Below are positions 39,747 through 52,400 of a DNA stretch of 64,000 nucleotides, piece after piece. Below the pieces are notes generated by a model. It had not been told where the DNA came from. It worked only from the letters and a program-made list of their open reading frames with translations, and made no database searches. The stretch is from Xiphydria camelus. Taxonomy: Eukaryota > Arthropoda > Insecta > Hymenoptera > Xiphydriidae. The position numbers and the translations under genes were made by a program. Each line of letters starts with the position of its first letter. The stretch's first letter is position 1. The DNA lies in NCBI GenBank assembly GCA_963678675.1, contig OY783194.1, positions 19,198,278-19,262,277 on the forward strand. The letters run 5' to 3'.

Positions 39747-42380
39747 GAGGAAAGGAACCAAATTTGAGATACTTTTTCTTTAAATTAAAAATAAAATATT
39801 ATTTCTGAAAATTCTTGTATTGTTTTTAATTATATCTCATAATTAACTTTCTTATATAACATTGGTATTAGCAAATACGGTAAAATATTTATTATTTAAT
39901 GAAAAATGAAGTATAAAATATTTTATGATAAATGCGTGAAAGAAAAATAGGGGTCTCCTAATTTGAGATATCACGGTATCCAAATTTGAGATACACCCAT
40001 AATTTGGGACACTATTCGAAAAATCTATTTCCTTAGCAGAAAGAGCAAACGAAAATGTTACTTTTGATCTCCCCGCAATCTTCATGTGCCCATCTGGAAC
40101 AATGAGCACATTTAGCCCATTTTTCGCCATGTTTATCTTGGGAATATCGATCTGAACAGAACAGGCATTCAGCATCACTTTCCCCACTTTCGTCCGAAGA
40201 AGAATCGGCCAACACAAAATCTTCGTCGACACTTTCTGAACTTGAGCTATTCCAACAATCTTGTTTCCTTTTCGACCTTTTAGCTTCTGATTGAGAAGAC
40301 TTTTCCGTAGATCCAAGCTTGTGTTTTTTACATAACTTCTGCCCTCGTGACGTGGAGGGTCGTACCTCACTCGGATTGGATATTTTGTCAGTCAAATTCT
40401 TCTTTGGAATTTGTTTCTTGCTTCTCTTTTCAAGGCTCTCCTGTAAGTCTTCTTTGTATGGAGTCAGTGTAATAATACTTGCCTTTCCTGCTCTAGAATT
40501 TTCCTTATGGGCGTCATTTTTGTAAAAAGGCAACGGACAAATGTCTTTTAGAGAAATTAATATGTTTTCAATAATTTTTACAGGTGGAGGTGGAGTTTTC
40601 TGTTTTCTTTCAAGTGCTGAAGTAGATGGAGGAGTCAATTCAATAGATCTTTCGTTGACATTCTCATTTAGCTGATCTATTTGATTGCCTCGATCCTCTG
40701 TTTCAGATTGTGAAACTTCTTTATGGATACCGAAATCATGATCTTTTTAAAAGTATGACGATTTAGAGGTACTAATCCGGTTTTTCTAAAACCATTAATA
40801 GACGTTTCCATTGTAGCAGCTCTATTATACGCCTTACTAAAAATGCCAGCTATTGCATATGGAGAAACAGTGCTTAATTCGTTTTCCCAAAGCAAATTTT
40901 CTATCTCCTGGGCATAGAAAGTTTTGAGGGGAGACATAAAACTCACATCTAGAGGCTGCATCTTGTGAGTCAAATGTGGTGGCAGACAAATAATTATTAC
41001 ATGATTTTGTTTGGCCATATCTATGAGCTCAATGTTCCTCGTATGAGAATAATAACCATCCAATAGAAGCAAAATGGGGTCACATTCACTGGGCTTTGTA
41101 AATATAATAAAATGAGCGAACCATTTAGTGAAGATATCCGTTTGTACCCAGCCTGACGGATGGCATGCTGCAATTGCTCCAGCAGGAGCTCCAAGCATCA
41201 GTTCTTCTTTCATGTTTTTCTTCGGGAAAATTATAAGTGGCGGGACATACACACCTGAAGCGTTCATGCATGTGATAATAGTTACTAATTTTCCCCTTTC
41301 GGCTGAAGTGAGCGACGAAATTTGTTTTTCTCCTTTTAGAGAAATGACCTTGCTATGTTTATGTTGTACCACAGTGATGCCAGTCTCATCGACGTTAAAG
41401 ACCCTCTGAGGTGGATTGGTGATTTTGTTCAATTCTGGCTGATATAAATCAAAAAATTTTGAAACATTCTCGGGAGTGAAAGATTTGATCCGAGCAGCTG
41501 ATATTCCTTGAGGAGTTCTCATGGAAAGCTGGCGGTGCCTCTTAAAAAATAGTTGCAGCCATTTTTTCCCTGCTGATTTTTTATTTGGATTGAACGGATG
41601 GGTTATGTTATTTCTAATTGCCAACTGAAATGCTAATCGCTTGATATCTCGCTGTCGCAGCCCAAGAAAACGCTCATCCATAGCCACTGCATACTGAACT
41701 AGTTCCTCTTCAAGATTTGGAGGAAGAACGGTCTTTCGGCCAATTTTCAAACTGACCAGTTTTTGTGGACTTTTAGCGGATTTTAAATATCTTTCCAAGG
41801 TCCCCTTGGGCACCCCAAACACTTTTGCGGCCTTCAAATATCCCATCTCTTTACTTCTAACGATATTGACAGCCTTTATCATGTCATTGGAGTTCCAATT
41901 TTTATGTTTGGGTGGCATCTAGGAATATAAAATACAGAAAATAGTGTACTTTACTTTGGTTCCTATTTTGAGATACGTCTCAAATTGGGAACCAATAAGT
42001 GTCTCAAATTAGGAATTTTCGGTTGAAAAATTGACAGCCATTCTTTTAGGTTAATTACAACTTTATTTGAAAACTATAATGAGTAAAGTATAAATCAAGA
42101 CTAAAATAGCCAGCTATGCATTATGAATTGTTTAAAACTGCTTACCTTTATTTTATGTATAAGATTCCGTTCACCGCTACAAAAACTCAAGATTAAGAAG
42201 ATACAAATATGTGACAGTACGCATCAACAAGTGTGTAAACTGGAATTATGTAGGTATCTACATTACCTTGTGTCTATTTATAACAAGTTCTCACTATGTT
42301 CTCAAGATGGCAATGCACAACAAAAATCTTAGAGTGGTGTCTCAAATTAGGCGACTATCTCAAATTTGGTTCCTTTCCTC
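39747..42380 (-). mobile_element. Complete Tigger/pogo transposon (2,634 bp)
   Basis: GAGGAAAGGAACCAAATTTG at 39747 mirrors CAAATTTGGTTCCTTTCCTC ending at 42380. TA flanks it (39745-39746, 42381-42382), and the empty site is visible in a neighbouring satellite unit (TATACTTCGTTAT near 39275). Several extra TCTCAAATT(T/A) motifs lie just inside both ends. The element carries one transposase gene with a single frame break. Confidence 0.93.
40033..41918 (-). CDS. Tigger/jerky-type transposase with PHD-like finger (one frameshift)
   Basis: From the ATG at 41918: HTH (GYLKAAKVFGVPKGTLERYL), a second HTH ending WLQLFFKRHRQLSMRTP, then the DDE core FNVDETGITVV (Asp ~176), LLLLDGYYSHT (Asp ~283) and MQPLDVSFMSPLK (Asp ~322), then INGFRKTGLVPLNRHTF. 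The frame breaks in an A-rich tract near 40747. In the -1 frame the protein continues as HDFGIHKEVSQSE, ERKQKTPPPP, a Ser/Lys-rich linker and a C4HC3-like zinc finger (CLFC, CAHC, RWAHEDC, CSFC), stopping at 40033. It is otherwise undamaged, so it is either a very young pseudogene, a sequencing artefact in a homopolymer, or uses frameshifting or splicing. The tract TTTTAAAAAG lacks a perfect slippery heptamer in the right phase. Confidence 0.88.
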
Positions 42381-42383
42381 TAC

Positions 42384-42740
42384 TTCGTTATCTTCTAATG
42401 CTTTTTGATTCGTTACCTGATGAGAAAGGCGGTCGGAATCGGAGATAGGTTGTTCATACACTATTTTTTAACGTCTTGGTAATGATTATAGATAGAAGCG
42501 GACTGGCGTGAATATAGGCGACGGACAAGTTTGTTCGTCTTTGTACGTCTCCGTACACTTCTGGTCAGTGAGAATATGGTCTCATACATACATACATACA
42601 TAAGATGTTGAGTTCCAGGACATTTTTCGCGCCCATTGCCGAGTTCCGGGACATTTGTATACTTTCAGTCCAGTCCTGGAAGAATTCTAGTATACCAGAC
42701 ATTAAGTTCCAGAACGTTGAGAAATTTTTCGTTTTCTGCA
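42384..42740 (+). repeat. Third ~480-bp satellite unit
   Basis: It continues the unit interrupted by the Tigger: CCTGATGAGAAAGGCGGTCG, then GTTGAGTTCCAGGACATTTT (~42608), GAGTTCCGGGACATTTGTAT (~42640) and AGTCCTGGAAG. Confidence 0.85.
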
Positions 42741-43681
42741 TATTTTTGAGACATTCCCCTTTCTACAACTAAAGAGGCATAATACTGTACGCTGCATATA
42801 AAGTCCATGCAAGTACATTTATTGTTGGAAAAATCCGCAATGAATCTACAAATTGTGCTTCCGACTCACCATGTACTATTCACTTCAGGGATATGGACAA
42901 TGTTATAAGTAGTAAACTTCAAAAGTGCCCATGTAAAATGTGTCTCGAATGAGTGCGATGTTTATATGGCACAATTGTCCGTAAATTTCATCTAAACACG
43001 ATGAGAGTTGAGAAGTCCGAGTTTTATTGGTTGGATATGTCCTTTGATGGGTCAGTGAGACGGGTGTAGTAAAATAGTATTCCCAATCTGACTGTAATTA
43101 AATTCATACGTGTAGCCGTGGGCGCTGACATGGACGACGTGAATACTTGGCGATAGAAGCGCTTCGTGAAACTGCATTTGTGCATGAATCACATGGTGTG
43201 TCACTAGGAGATCTTTATAGTTCTTCTACTTTAATAATGGGTGCCTTGCTTATTAGACACTGATATTCGTAGACGATTTGGAGAGATTCGTAGAGATTCG
43301 TAAAGATTGACATCGACTGAGGTTTGTAAGAACGCGACTTGCGGCCGGAGTACAGTAGTCGAAAAAAACACCTTACGGTTCACTGTGTGGGATTAGTGGT
43401 TGCAAGTCTCAAAGTATCTGGAACACTTATTTCCGTACTACAAAAACTTGTGACGATCACAGCAAGCGTGATTTTATTTGTTTTGGTCAAGAGACCTCTC
43501 CATCTCTTGATCTCCGTAGCTATAGACTACTGAGTGCTAGACGAAAACTACCATGATTACCGATACAATTGTCCCTTAAGAATGAATACCTGGTACTTCC
43601 TCAAGATGCAAGGGCAGAAAAGCTGTAGCTCGAAGCAATCTCTCTTTTTAACATAATTGCCAATTATTTCACGTTACTAAC
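42741..43681. other. No recognisable gene
   Basis: Unique-looking AT-rich sequence. Short frames (for example 43339-43533) show no domain. A small direct repeat GGAGAGATTCGTAGAGATTCG lies near 43280. Confidence 0.4.
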
Positions 43682-43685
43682 TTAA

Positions 43686-44078
43686 GGCTATGTGGTATCT
43701 TTGAATACCAGGGTTAAATAATTTGTTTTGCAACTCTCTTGAAAACGAATTCATGAAATAAAATTTCGTTCTCGCATATGAAAGAGTATTATCAAGAGAA
43801 TTGGGGGCTGGTTATTGTCAGACTGAAAACGGGCAGAAATTTTTGACTGATTTTGACAGTCAGCGATCAAAGACAACTCGAAATGACACATATCATTTGA
43901 TCGCTGACTGTCAAAATCAGTCAAAAGTTTTTGCTCACTTTCTCACAATAACCAGCCCCCAACTCTCCTGACAATACTCTTTCATATGCGAGAAATAAAT
44001 TTTATTCCGCGAATTCGTTTTCAAGAGTTGCAAAACAAATTTTTTACCCCTGCCAGTATTCAAAGGTATCACATCACC
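43686..44078. mobile_element. TTAA foldback MITE (393 bp, ~180-bp arms)
   Basis: GGCTATGTGGTATCTTTGAA at 43686 mirrors TTCAAAGGTATCACATCACC ending at 44078, flanked by TTAA (43682-43685, 44079-44082). The arms include GGGGGCTGGTTATTGT and TTTGATCGCTGACTGTCAAA. The centre is about 25 bases. No coding capacity. Confidence 0.88.
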
Positions 44079-45920
44079 TTAATATTAACGTGAAGCATAC
44101 ATAAGTATGGCTTAATGAGACGAAACGTGCATGTGTAAATGCGCATGTATACGTGGAGAAAATAAATAAATTATAAAACATGTTCATTGAGAAAACTAAT
44201 ATATTCGACATAGTGTGTAACATTATAAACATATTGATATACCTAAGAAACAGGAATGCTTAGTGTATTTCTTAACATAGTTTTCAACTTTCTTAAGATT
44301 AATTCTTTGAACAGCCTTTTTGTCGGAAACAACTATTATTTATAGTTTAAGTAAATGCTATTAGGTTTCAACAAAATACGACGCTATGAAAACTATACAT
44401 TATATTTAATCCATTTGTGCCCACGACATTTTTTTAAAGGAAACATTCACTTTTCTTATATCTATAGACTAAATGTTGTCCAATACTTACACAAAAATAA
44501 TCATTTTGAAATTTTTTGAAAATAAACAAAAATATGGGGGTGTACTCATATGAGTACAATGGGCACAAGTATAGTGTTGAAAATCGGGGGTCTAAATTTC
44601 AATAAATATAAAATGAAAATAAATTATATTTTGTTCTAAACTTAATAACATAGTGTTAAGAACCAAAATATAGTTATGACGATGCTAGCCATTGGTGTGA
44701 AACTGGATAAAACAATTTCTTTCAATGCACAACGTTACTTTGCACTTTATACATTTCCAGCGGGATCTTAGATGGCATTGACCACAAAACGTAACTGTCT
44801 TTCTAATTTTGCTGGAAAGTGGCCACCTTCATCACGTATGATACTCTTCACAACAGAGGCAGATGATTTTGATTTGGAATAAGTTGATTTTGAGTAGCAC
44901 CTTAGATAATGCCGGGCGACGCTCCGGATAAAACTGAGCAGATCAACTTTTTTTTCTGTATTCAGAATGTAAATCCTCCATGCATTCGCAAGTGCTGTAT
45001 TCATCATATGGGTAAAAATAGGCCACCACCATTTTTCCCCTGCATTGTGATCCTATAATTGTTTACTGCCTGATCTAGTAAGTCGACACCCCCCATTGAA
45101 GCATTATATTTGGAAAACAGCTGCGGTTGTTGTGGTACATCAATCTTTTCTTTTTTTGCCGAAGACCAACGCTTGACTTTTGACAGTGGTTCGATTTCAT
45201 CGTAGTTGGTTGCCATGGTTACAACATTGTTGTCCTTCCATTTGACAAATAATAGGAAATTGGATTCATCAAAAACGTGGTCAAAATATCCGCGCCCCTT
45301 CTTGTTCATCGTGTTTTTAGATGGTAAAGGGCAATTTTTTGTTCTGTTCTCCCTAATAGTTCCTGTTGCTTTGAAGCCTTTTTCTCGTAGCATTTTCAAT
45401 AAGCTGTGGCTCGTAAAATAATTATCAAAAAATACTACGTGATCTGTTGGGTCATCAACGCATTCTAGAAGTTGCAACACAACTCTAGATCCAAGGGGTA
45501 ACGTTGACTTTTTATTTTGGGTTTCACTAGAAGTGCTGGAGGGTTTCGCGCCGCAATAAATATCAAAATTGTAGCAATATCCTGTAGAACTACAAAGCAT
45601 CCACTCTTTATAGCCAAACCTCACTGGCTTCCCCCTAATAAATTGCTTTGAGGAATGGTGGCCGAAGTACTTTACCATTGCTTCATCGATAGAGAGATGC
45701 GAGTGAAAAATGCCGAATTGTTGGAAGTTTTTGTTGAGCATGGTCAACAGGGGTCTAACTTTGAATATTTTATCATTTTTGTCCAGGCTTGAATTATCAG
45801 CAAAAAGTGAAGATATTTTTTGATGTGAAACATCTTATGCCGCGCTTCGGGGGTGAGACCGGCTGCTCGTGAAACGTCGCTGGAGTGGCTAAATACGCTA
45901 AGGCCAGGCGAACGTTCAAC

Positions 45921-45963
45921 ATTGCCTCTATATCTATTCTATATATAGATATAGAGGCAACGG
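45921..45963. repeat. Perfect short hairpin
   Basis: TTGCCTCTATATCTAT pairs with ATAGATATAGAGGCAA around a loop of about nine bases. It lies in the material inserted into the piggyBac gene. Confidence 0.85.
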
Positions 45964-46163
45964 TCACCAACTCGGGACGCATCGGCTCTCTCCGCCACGA
46001 CTCGATGATCCCCTTTCACCGAGCCCTGGCTTAACCACTTACTACTTCACGCTCACTGTATCGGTGTACGAAGCAGTATTTACCCTCATTAATGAAAGCA
46101 TGAGGATTGATTGATCATTGGTTAGCACGTTTAAAAATAACATTTAAATACCGTTTGTATAGG

Positions 46164-46490
46164 AAAATTGTTAGATGTGAAACATCGAAATTCTTCTTTG
46201 TAGAAAGTATACGATAGGAAGGATGAACCACGCATCCGTTGAAAGAATACGTGCGCCAGTGCACGCATTTCTATATATGACTGTGATACCATTAAACAGT
46301 ACGAACCGTTGTGTCGAATTCCGTTTATCGCGAGACGGAACAGCGACTGATGGCAGAGTTAAGAGAGAGTAAACTAAATACGCTTTTTGAATTAGACACA
46401 ACGGTTTGTACCGTTTAATACTATCACAATTATAAATACAGATGCGCACTGGCGAACGTGTTCTTTCGTTTTCAGCTAGATTTACTCAAG
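46164..46490. mobile_element. Palindromic MITE, copy 1
   Basis: Shares GATGTGAAACATCGAAATTC, GTAGAAAGTAT and CGTGCGCCAGTGC with the larger palindrome at 47248-47909. Arms near 46238-46315 and 46395-46475 pair (ACGAACCGTTGTGTC against GACACAACGGTTTGT). Here the centre is more complete than in copy 2. Confidence 0.75.
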
Positions 46491-46499
46491 TGGACACAG

Positions 46500-47247
46500 C
46501 ATTGAGAACAATCTAGCGAGAGTTAGTCTAGAATCTCGGTTGAGAAAAAAAAATGATGTCGCTACAGTCAATGTTACAACTGACCTTGCGTTACAATCGA
46601 TATCACTCTCCCCTACCTAGTATGTAATAATATGTTACCGATAATAACAGTGCACTATCGGTATGTAACCTCTGAACGGCACCTCTCAAATAGCCCACGC
46701 CTCGGATAAATGCTCCATTTTGAAGAGTCTTCTGTATTTAGACGAGTACTATGAATCAATTATGTAGTTAATTTAATGAGCATTAAAAAGTTCTTCAAAA
46801 AGTTAAGCGGCTCAGCGTGCCAAAACATTGATGCAGCATGCCCCGAACATGAGGTAAATTGCACAAAACACGCATAGATTATTATTTTTCTTTATAACTC
46901 CATTAAATTTTTTAATATCTTCAATTTTGTTCCATAATTTTATTTCCAATACGTTAAACTATATAATATAACTCTCAAAAACTAGTTATCATTTTAAGTA
47001 AAATAGAGAAACAAAAAAGCAAGTATTCAATAGTCTTAAAAGTTCTATCAAGCCATATAATCCTAAAAATCGAGGGGGGGGGGGGGGGAGGTCGAGTTTG
47101 GTATGACTGGATAGAACTTTTAAAAATATTGAAACCGTGTTTTCTTGTTTTTCGTTTTGAAGTTTTTTTCCATTCATTTTTAGGATTTCGTATTTTTATG
47201 TTTCCCCCATCGATTGGAGCGCCATATACCCAAGGTACAAAATAAGT
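46500..47247. other. Spacer between MITEs, with a 15-base G run
   Basis: No gene is visible; it is inserted material inside the piggyBac gene. A G tract occupies 47074-47088. Confidence 0.45.
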
Positions 47248-47909
47248 CAAAGAAACATATGAGGCTAAACTTATTCACCAGGAAAGGAAATTTAATCGCC
47301 ATTATCTTATTATCTATGAACTTTAGGCCCACATCGATGTAAGATACTTTGTTGTAGAAAAAAATACGCGTGTGTATAATAACATATAATATAAAACAGT
47401 TTTTATAGAAAAATTGTTAGATGTGAAACATCGAAATTCTTCTTTGTAGAAAGTATGCGATAGGAAGGATCGACCACGCGTCCGTCGAAAGAACACGTGC
47501 GCCAGTGCGCATTTGTATTTATGACTGTGATACTATTAAACGGTACGAACCGTTGTGTCTAATTCAAAAAGCGCATTTAGTTTACTCTCTCTTAACTCTA
47601 CCATCGGTACTGTTTAATAGTATCACAGTCATAAATACAAATGCGCACTGGCGCACGTGTTCTTTCGACGGACGCGTGGTCGGTCCTTCCTATCGCATAC
47701 TTTCTACAAAGAAGAATTTCGATGTTTCACATCTAACAATTTTTCTATAAAAACTGTTTTATATTATATGTTATTATACACACACGTATTTTTATCTGCA
47801 TCAAAGTATCTTACATCGATGTGGGCCTAAAGTTCATAGATAATAAGATAATGGCGATTAAATTTCCTTTCCTGGTGAATAAGTTTAGCCTCATATGTTT
47901 CTTTGACTT
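47248..47909. mobile_element. 660-bp near-perfect palindrome (MITE copy 2 plus flanks)
   Basis: AGTCAAAGAAACATATGAGG at 47248 mirrors CCTCATATGTTTCTTTGACT ending at 47909. Arms of about 300 bases pair with very few differences, through CATCGATGTAAGATACTTT, TTTTCTATAAAAACTG, GATGTGAAACATC and CGCACTGGCGCACGTG, around a ~60-base asymmetric centre at 47545-47605. If transcribed it would form a long double-stranded RNA. Confidence 0.9.
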
Positions 47910-49134
47910 CTCAAATATCTATTTTTTGATATGATTTTTTATCATAATTTTTTCATTATCTTTCGTGATTCTTATACCGCTGTTTTTATCTCACAATATC
48001 GATTTCGCGACATAGCGTTGGATATGCATGGTGTGGATAAATCCTCATCCAGGCTCCAATATAAACGTTCCCTTGCCAGCCTATGGTATCCACTGAATAT
48101 CAGGATTCCTATAAAATTTCTAAGATCATCTTCAGTGACAGAAAACACATGGTTATTCTTTTGAGCTGCATATAACTTCGATTGTCCTGCTATGTGTTTC
48201 AGAATTTCCTTATCAAACAATCTCTCGAATGTCTCCACTGGAGATTCCTCATGCACACGTTCTTTCAGGTCATTCAGGCGTTCAAGATGTCCTCTGCTTT
48301 CATTCATTTGTAGATCTAGTATTTTTTTAGTCCATTTGGGTTCAGTCTCATTGTCTGTCTTCCTTCTTTTTTGTGGGTTTGAATTCCCTTGGTTACATTT
48401 GGTCACAAGTTCGGATAATGGGATATTATCATCATCACTATCGCTGGAGCTATCATAGTGCACTTCAACTTCTCCAGGTACATCAGCCGGAAACTGTGGC
48501 TGGTTACACACATCTTCATCGATATCTTCCTCATCTGTTTGTGTGTCTACGTTTGGTGGAAGCAGAACAACATCTACCTTTTGATGACTTGTGCTTGCTA
48601 CACAATCAAGAGCATTTTCCAATCTGTCATAGCGTTTACCATAGAAGCAGTCAGAACTTATAGTTCCAGATGTCAAAAAATTGTCAGGATCCATCCCAGT
48701 AATGGGACTATAACAAAATAAGACACATGATATTTTCTCCTACACATGTGCCCAGTGTACTCATTTGAGTACAGTAAACAAACAGCTCACTATGCAGATA
48801 AACAAATGTAAACAGCATGCGTAACTTATCCGTAATCTACTTATATATATACCTTCCAATATGTATTTGATCACAAAAACGATTATAATATAGTTTTATA
48901 AACCGAAATATCAAGTTTAGAAATATCACCACGTGTATGCTTTCTTTCATGAAACAAACAGTTGAATTACGAAACGTTAACAGAGCCTCTATAGCCATGC
49001 CTTAGAAACTTTACTTCATAGATACTACTGAAACATATAATGTGGCGCATAGTTAAATTTTAGGTCCTAGATGTCGCTACAGGTAAGATTTGTAAGCTGT
49101 ACCCAAATGAGTACAGTGGGCACAAATGGGTTAA

Positions 49135-49495
49135 TGAATATCTCACATGCATCACAGCTTCCTTGTATCACATGTATGTCAGGGAAATGTATTGCAACTG
49201 CATGAGTGTGGCTTTCGCAAAGTACATGTTAATACTACGTTCTTCAATCTATCAAAAATAAAATGCTTAATGATCTGAAATCAATGTTATCTCTTCATTC
49301 AGAAGCACAGCCACAAATCTTTATAACGTATTCTTGACTTGATTGGGAAACGCTTTGCATTTATACAAGTATAACTTTTAGACGAAGACATTACAACTGC
49401 ATCCTCGTTAATGAAGTAAGCAATATAAATTTGATAAGAATAAAATAGTATTTAATAGAAGAAAAAGCAGATGGAAAATACCATTAGGCGTTCAT
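49135..49495. other. 3' flank of gene copy 2; no gene
   Basis: AT-rich, with AATAAA-like signals in minus orientation. No further exon is recognisable. Confidence 0.4.
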
Positions 49496-52400
49496 TTAGA
49501 AGCACTGCCGAAATTCCTTACATCGTATTTTTTTTGTTTGGTTGTGAAGGCACGTCTTTATTTGAGGTGCTGTTCTCTTCTGAAGGCACAGATGTTTCAT
49601 AATTGCGTCCTGAATTTGCGCCAGTGACGGTAATTTCGTGCGATTCGATCCACCTCCAAATAAGGACATGACAACGTTCTTTTCAGTGTCACTCCAACAT
49701 TTTCGTTGAACTCGTTCATAAGGAGGTGCTGCACAGGGAAATTGTAAATAGACATATTTAAAATGAATTGTACATATTGTTAATAAATACATTTAAGTTA
49801 TTAATAGTGAATAAGAATATTTATATTATTCAAAGATGGTTTTGTTACGCAAGCTTCTACTTACTATTTCGTTTCTTCTTCGCTGACTTGCGCGATGAAT
49901 CTCGTTGGTTCGATGATTGAAGGTGTATCTCTCCCTCCAGTGAATTTTGCGATCCATCCTTTTTTGTAGCTGAAGGATCTGATGTTAAATTCATTTGATG
50001 TTGCTCATCTTCGTCAGTATCTTCGCTGTCGTCACTGCATCCATCATTTGTACTCTGAGCCTTTTCTAAAAGCCTTGACATGCGAAGGATTTCTCTGTTT
50101 AAGGGGGTATTACTGTCTAGACGCTTGTTTTTAATGTAATTTTTAGGAATTAATTTTGCGAAAACTATCAAACCTACAGTGCCGGGGTTTTTGACGCATA
50201 ATAAGACATGTTTCAACTAACAACACAAATTTTTCTAAAACATTTTATTGGAATCTATACAAGTTATGCGCTGTTATGCAGATCGTGGCGTGAGACGCTC
50301 GTCCAATCGGGCGACCATATTGTAGCGGTCCTAGTCGTCTGAGACAGAAGAACAAATTTTTTGTTTAATCTATATGAATGTAGTTATCGTCTGAACTAAA
50401 ACTAAGTAGGTACGAAATTTTTTATCGCAATCGCAGCTGTTTGAAGATTAAAGTTTAATTTTCCCGAAAAATTGTCAACTAAAACATGAGAGCAGGGCTA
50501 AAATATTCAAGCTATCGTTATTATTCTAGTTCAGACCATAGGTGAAGGTTCCGTCGATATGTGTGCAAAACCAGAAGTCAATCGATCCAATAGTTTTTGA
50601 GAAAAACGTGCGCCCGACTTGAAAAATGTCGTTTCGAGAAAAACGCGTTTAAAGTTGATAACTACTTGCTACGCCCCAACGCACCGCAGCCTTTAAGCCT
50701 CTGTAACTATGGGAGTTCTACGAATTTCAAATTAGTATTTTTAAGACACATTCTCAAACCCCCAAATTATAAGAAAATGCAAAAAAAATCGAATTTTTGA
50801 AGCGTCTAGACAGTAATACCCCCTTAATACAGGTTGTCTATAAATATTTTTATGGATGTGCTCAGTATGACCCATGAAATTTGCCAAATCGGTTACTTCT
50901 TGTTCAGAAAGGTTCAAAGTAATGCAGTTGGTAGCAATGTGCTTTCGCAAAGCGGTTCCTCGTAATCTTTCTGGATGTTCTGCACCACATTCGGCAGAAA
51001 ATCGACGCATCAGGATGCAAGATTAGAGATATGAATTCCTGCTTCTCTCTATCTCCCCCGTGCACACCGAAGACATAGGGATTTGAGTCACTCACCTTAG
51101 CATCCTTCCTTTGTCTTAAAATGAGCTCAATGCATTCGACGAGATCATGGCTTAACAAGACGGGAACTGTTCGGTTTAATTTTCCTCGTATTGTAAATCG
51201 CACATACTTCTGTGCAACTTCCTGACTTTCTTTTGAAAGAGAGTTAAACAAGTCTCTGTCGGCAGTCCCGTCAATTCGCTGGTAGTTCTGATAATCTTCT
51301 ATCAGAATTCTTTGTACTTTTCCAGCTCGGCGACGATTAAATAGCTGCACAGATGACAGTGTTGCTTCTGCCAAGTCAGTCCATGTTCTTGTTGAAAACG
51401 ACTGCTGTAGATTTTTAAAAGCTTCCGTTCTCTTTTGCAAAATATAAGTGTGTAGTGTGGGTGTAGTTTTCTTATATCATCCATGGGTGGAAGCTCTACT
51501 TTCTTATGCCGTTGTTGCTTCGTCTGTGTTTCAACTACAGTTTTGTTAATTTTGTTAATTGAAAGTTGCATGGCCAAAATTTTCATAAAATCCTGGACAT
51601 TTTTCTTTTTTTCGGGATCATTATCTTTGATACTTTCAATAGTAAGTATTTCTCCGACTTTCTTTAGGAGTGTTCCTAGCGTACTCGCAACACTGGGTGT
51701 ATCATAGCCAGTTCCGGTTTCGTTGATGCCTGCTTCGGTATTGATGGCTTTGATTGCATCGTCACAATACTTCGGATCATAAACTGAAGATAGGTCAGTT
51801 ATTTCCGCATTTATATTTCTCATTGTTCTCAGGAAACGACATAGCAGTCGCATGCGAGCCCTTATCATATCGTGGTGATGATCACTCGCCTTGTATCTCT
51901 CGCACATATCGTTTGCGTATGTGACAATTGCACTGTCATATCGAATAAGCGGTAAAAGGACATCTTCTTTCATCACCGGGATCAGTTTTTTTCTTACGAC
52001 TTCTGATGCTTTTTGGTGTACTCTACCCAATATTCGCTTTCCCATAACTTTAACAATACGTTTCTTTTTCGAGTTAATGCCAGTACACTTAGCGAAGTGA
52101 ACTCTGAGGCTACTTTCTGAATAGTACCCTTTGCAGTTTCCACAAGGCAAATAATTTTCAGCAACTCTTCCTGAGGTAACTGTAGGCCTTCTCGATACAA
52201 TCAAAGTCCCATCATTGTGGTTTACATCGGTGTTGGAAAGGAAACTTCCTCTATTATGTATTACAGCAATAATCTCCTTCCTCTCTCTGAAGTTCTTTGG
52301 AAGACTCATAAACTTCTTGACGTCCTCTTCATCTTTGTGTTTAAGTTGAAGGTGCCTAGCAATTGCTTTTTGTGGCAATAGAAACAGAAGTGAACTTTCT

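Larger units (their letters stand above)
44768..48694 (-). pseudogene. piggyBac-type transposase (interrupted, frameshifted)
   Basis: The N-terminal part 47972-48694 has an acidic start (MDPDNFLTSG...), ESPVETFERLFDKEIL, FIGILIFSGYHRL and stops in foreign sequence after MSRNRYCEIK. The chain resumes at about 45820 with KYLHF, a one-base frameshift in a T run, then ADNSSLDKNDKIFKVRP. Next come HLSIDEAMVKYFG (first Asp), VVFFDNYFTSHSLL (second), GTIRENRTKNCPLP and MGGVDLLDQAVNNYR (third). A further frame change at about 45005 leads to MMNTALANAW and the C-terminus, ending at 44768; the usual Cys-rich tail is not recognised. It belongs to a different piggyBac lineage from the intact gene at 27328. 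Confidence 0.9.
44410..49130 (-). mobile_element. Broken piggyBac-family transposon with TTAA flanks (4.7 kb including nested MITEs)
   Basis: TCCATTTGTGCCCAC (44410) and GTGGGCACAAATGGG (ending 49130) are terminal repeats, flanked by TTAA at 44406-44409 and 49131-49134. Subterminal ACTCATATGAGTACAATGGG (~44545) and CCCAGTGTACTCATTTGAGT (~48747) form a second inverted pair. About 2.2 kb of palindromic MITE sequence interrupts the gene. Confidence 0.88.

Noticed and set aside
40740..40755. A classical -1 slippery heptamer to explain the Tigger frame break.
   Set aside because: TTTTAAAAAG contains TTTAAAA, but its phase relative to the zero frame is wrong for the X XXY YYZ rule. I kept only a generic A-tract explanation.
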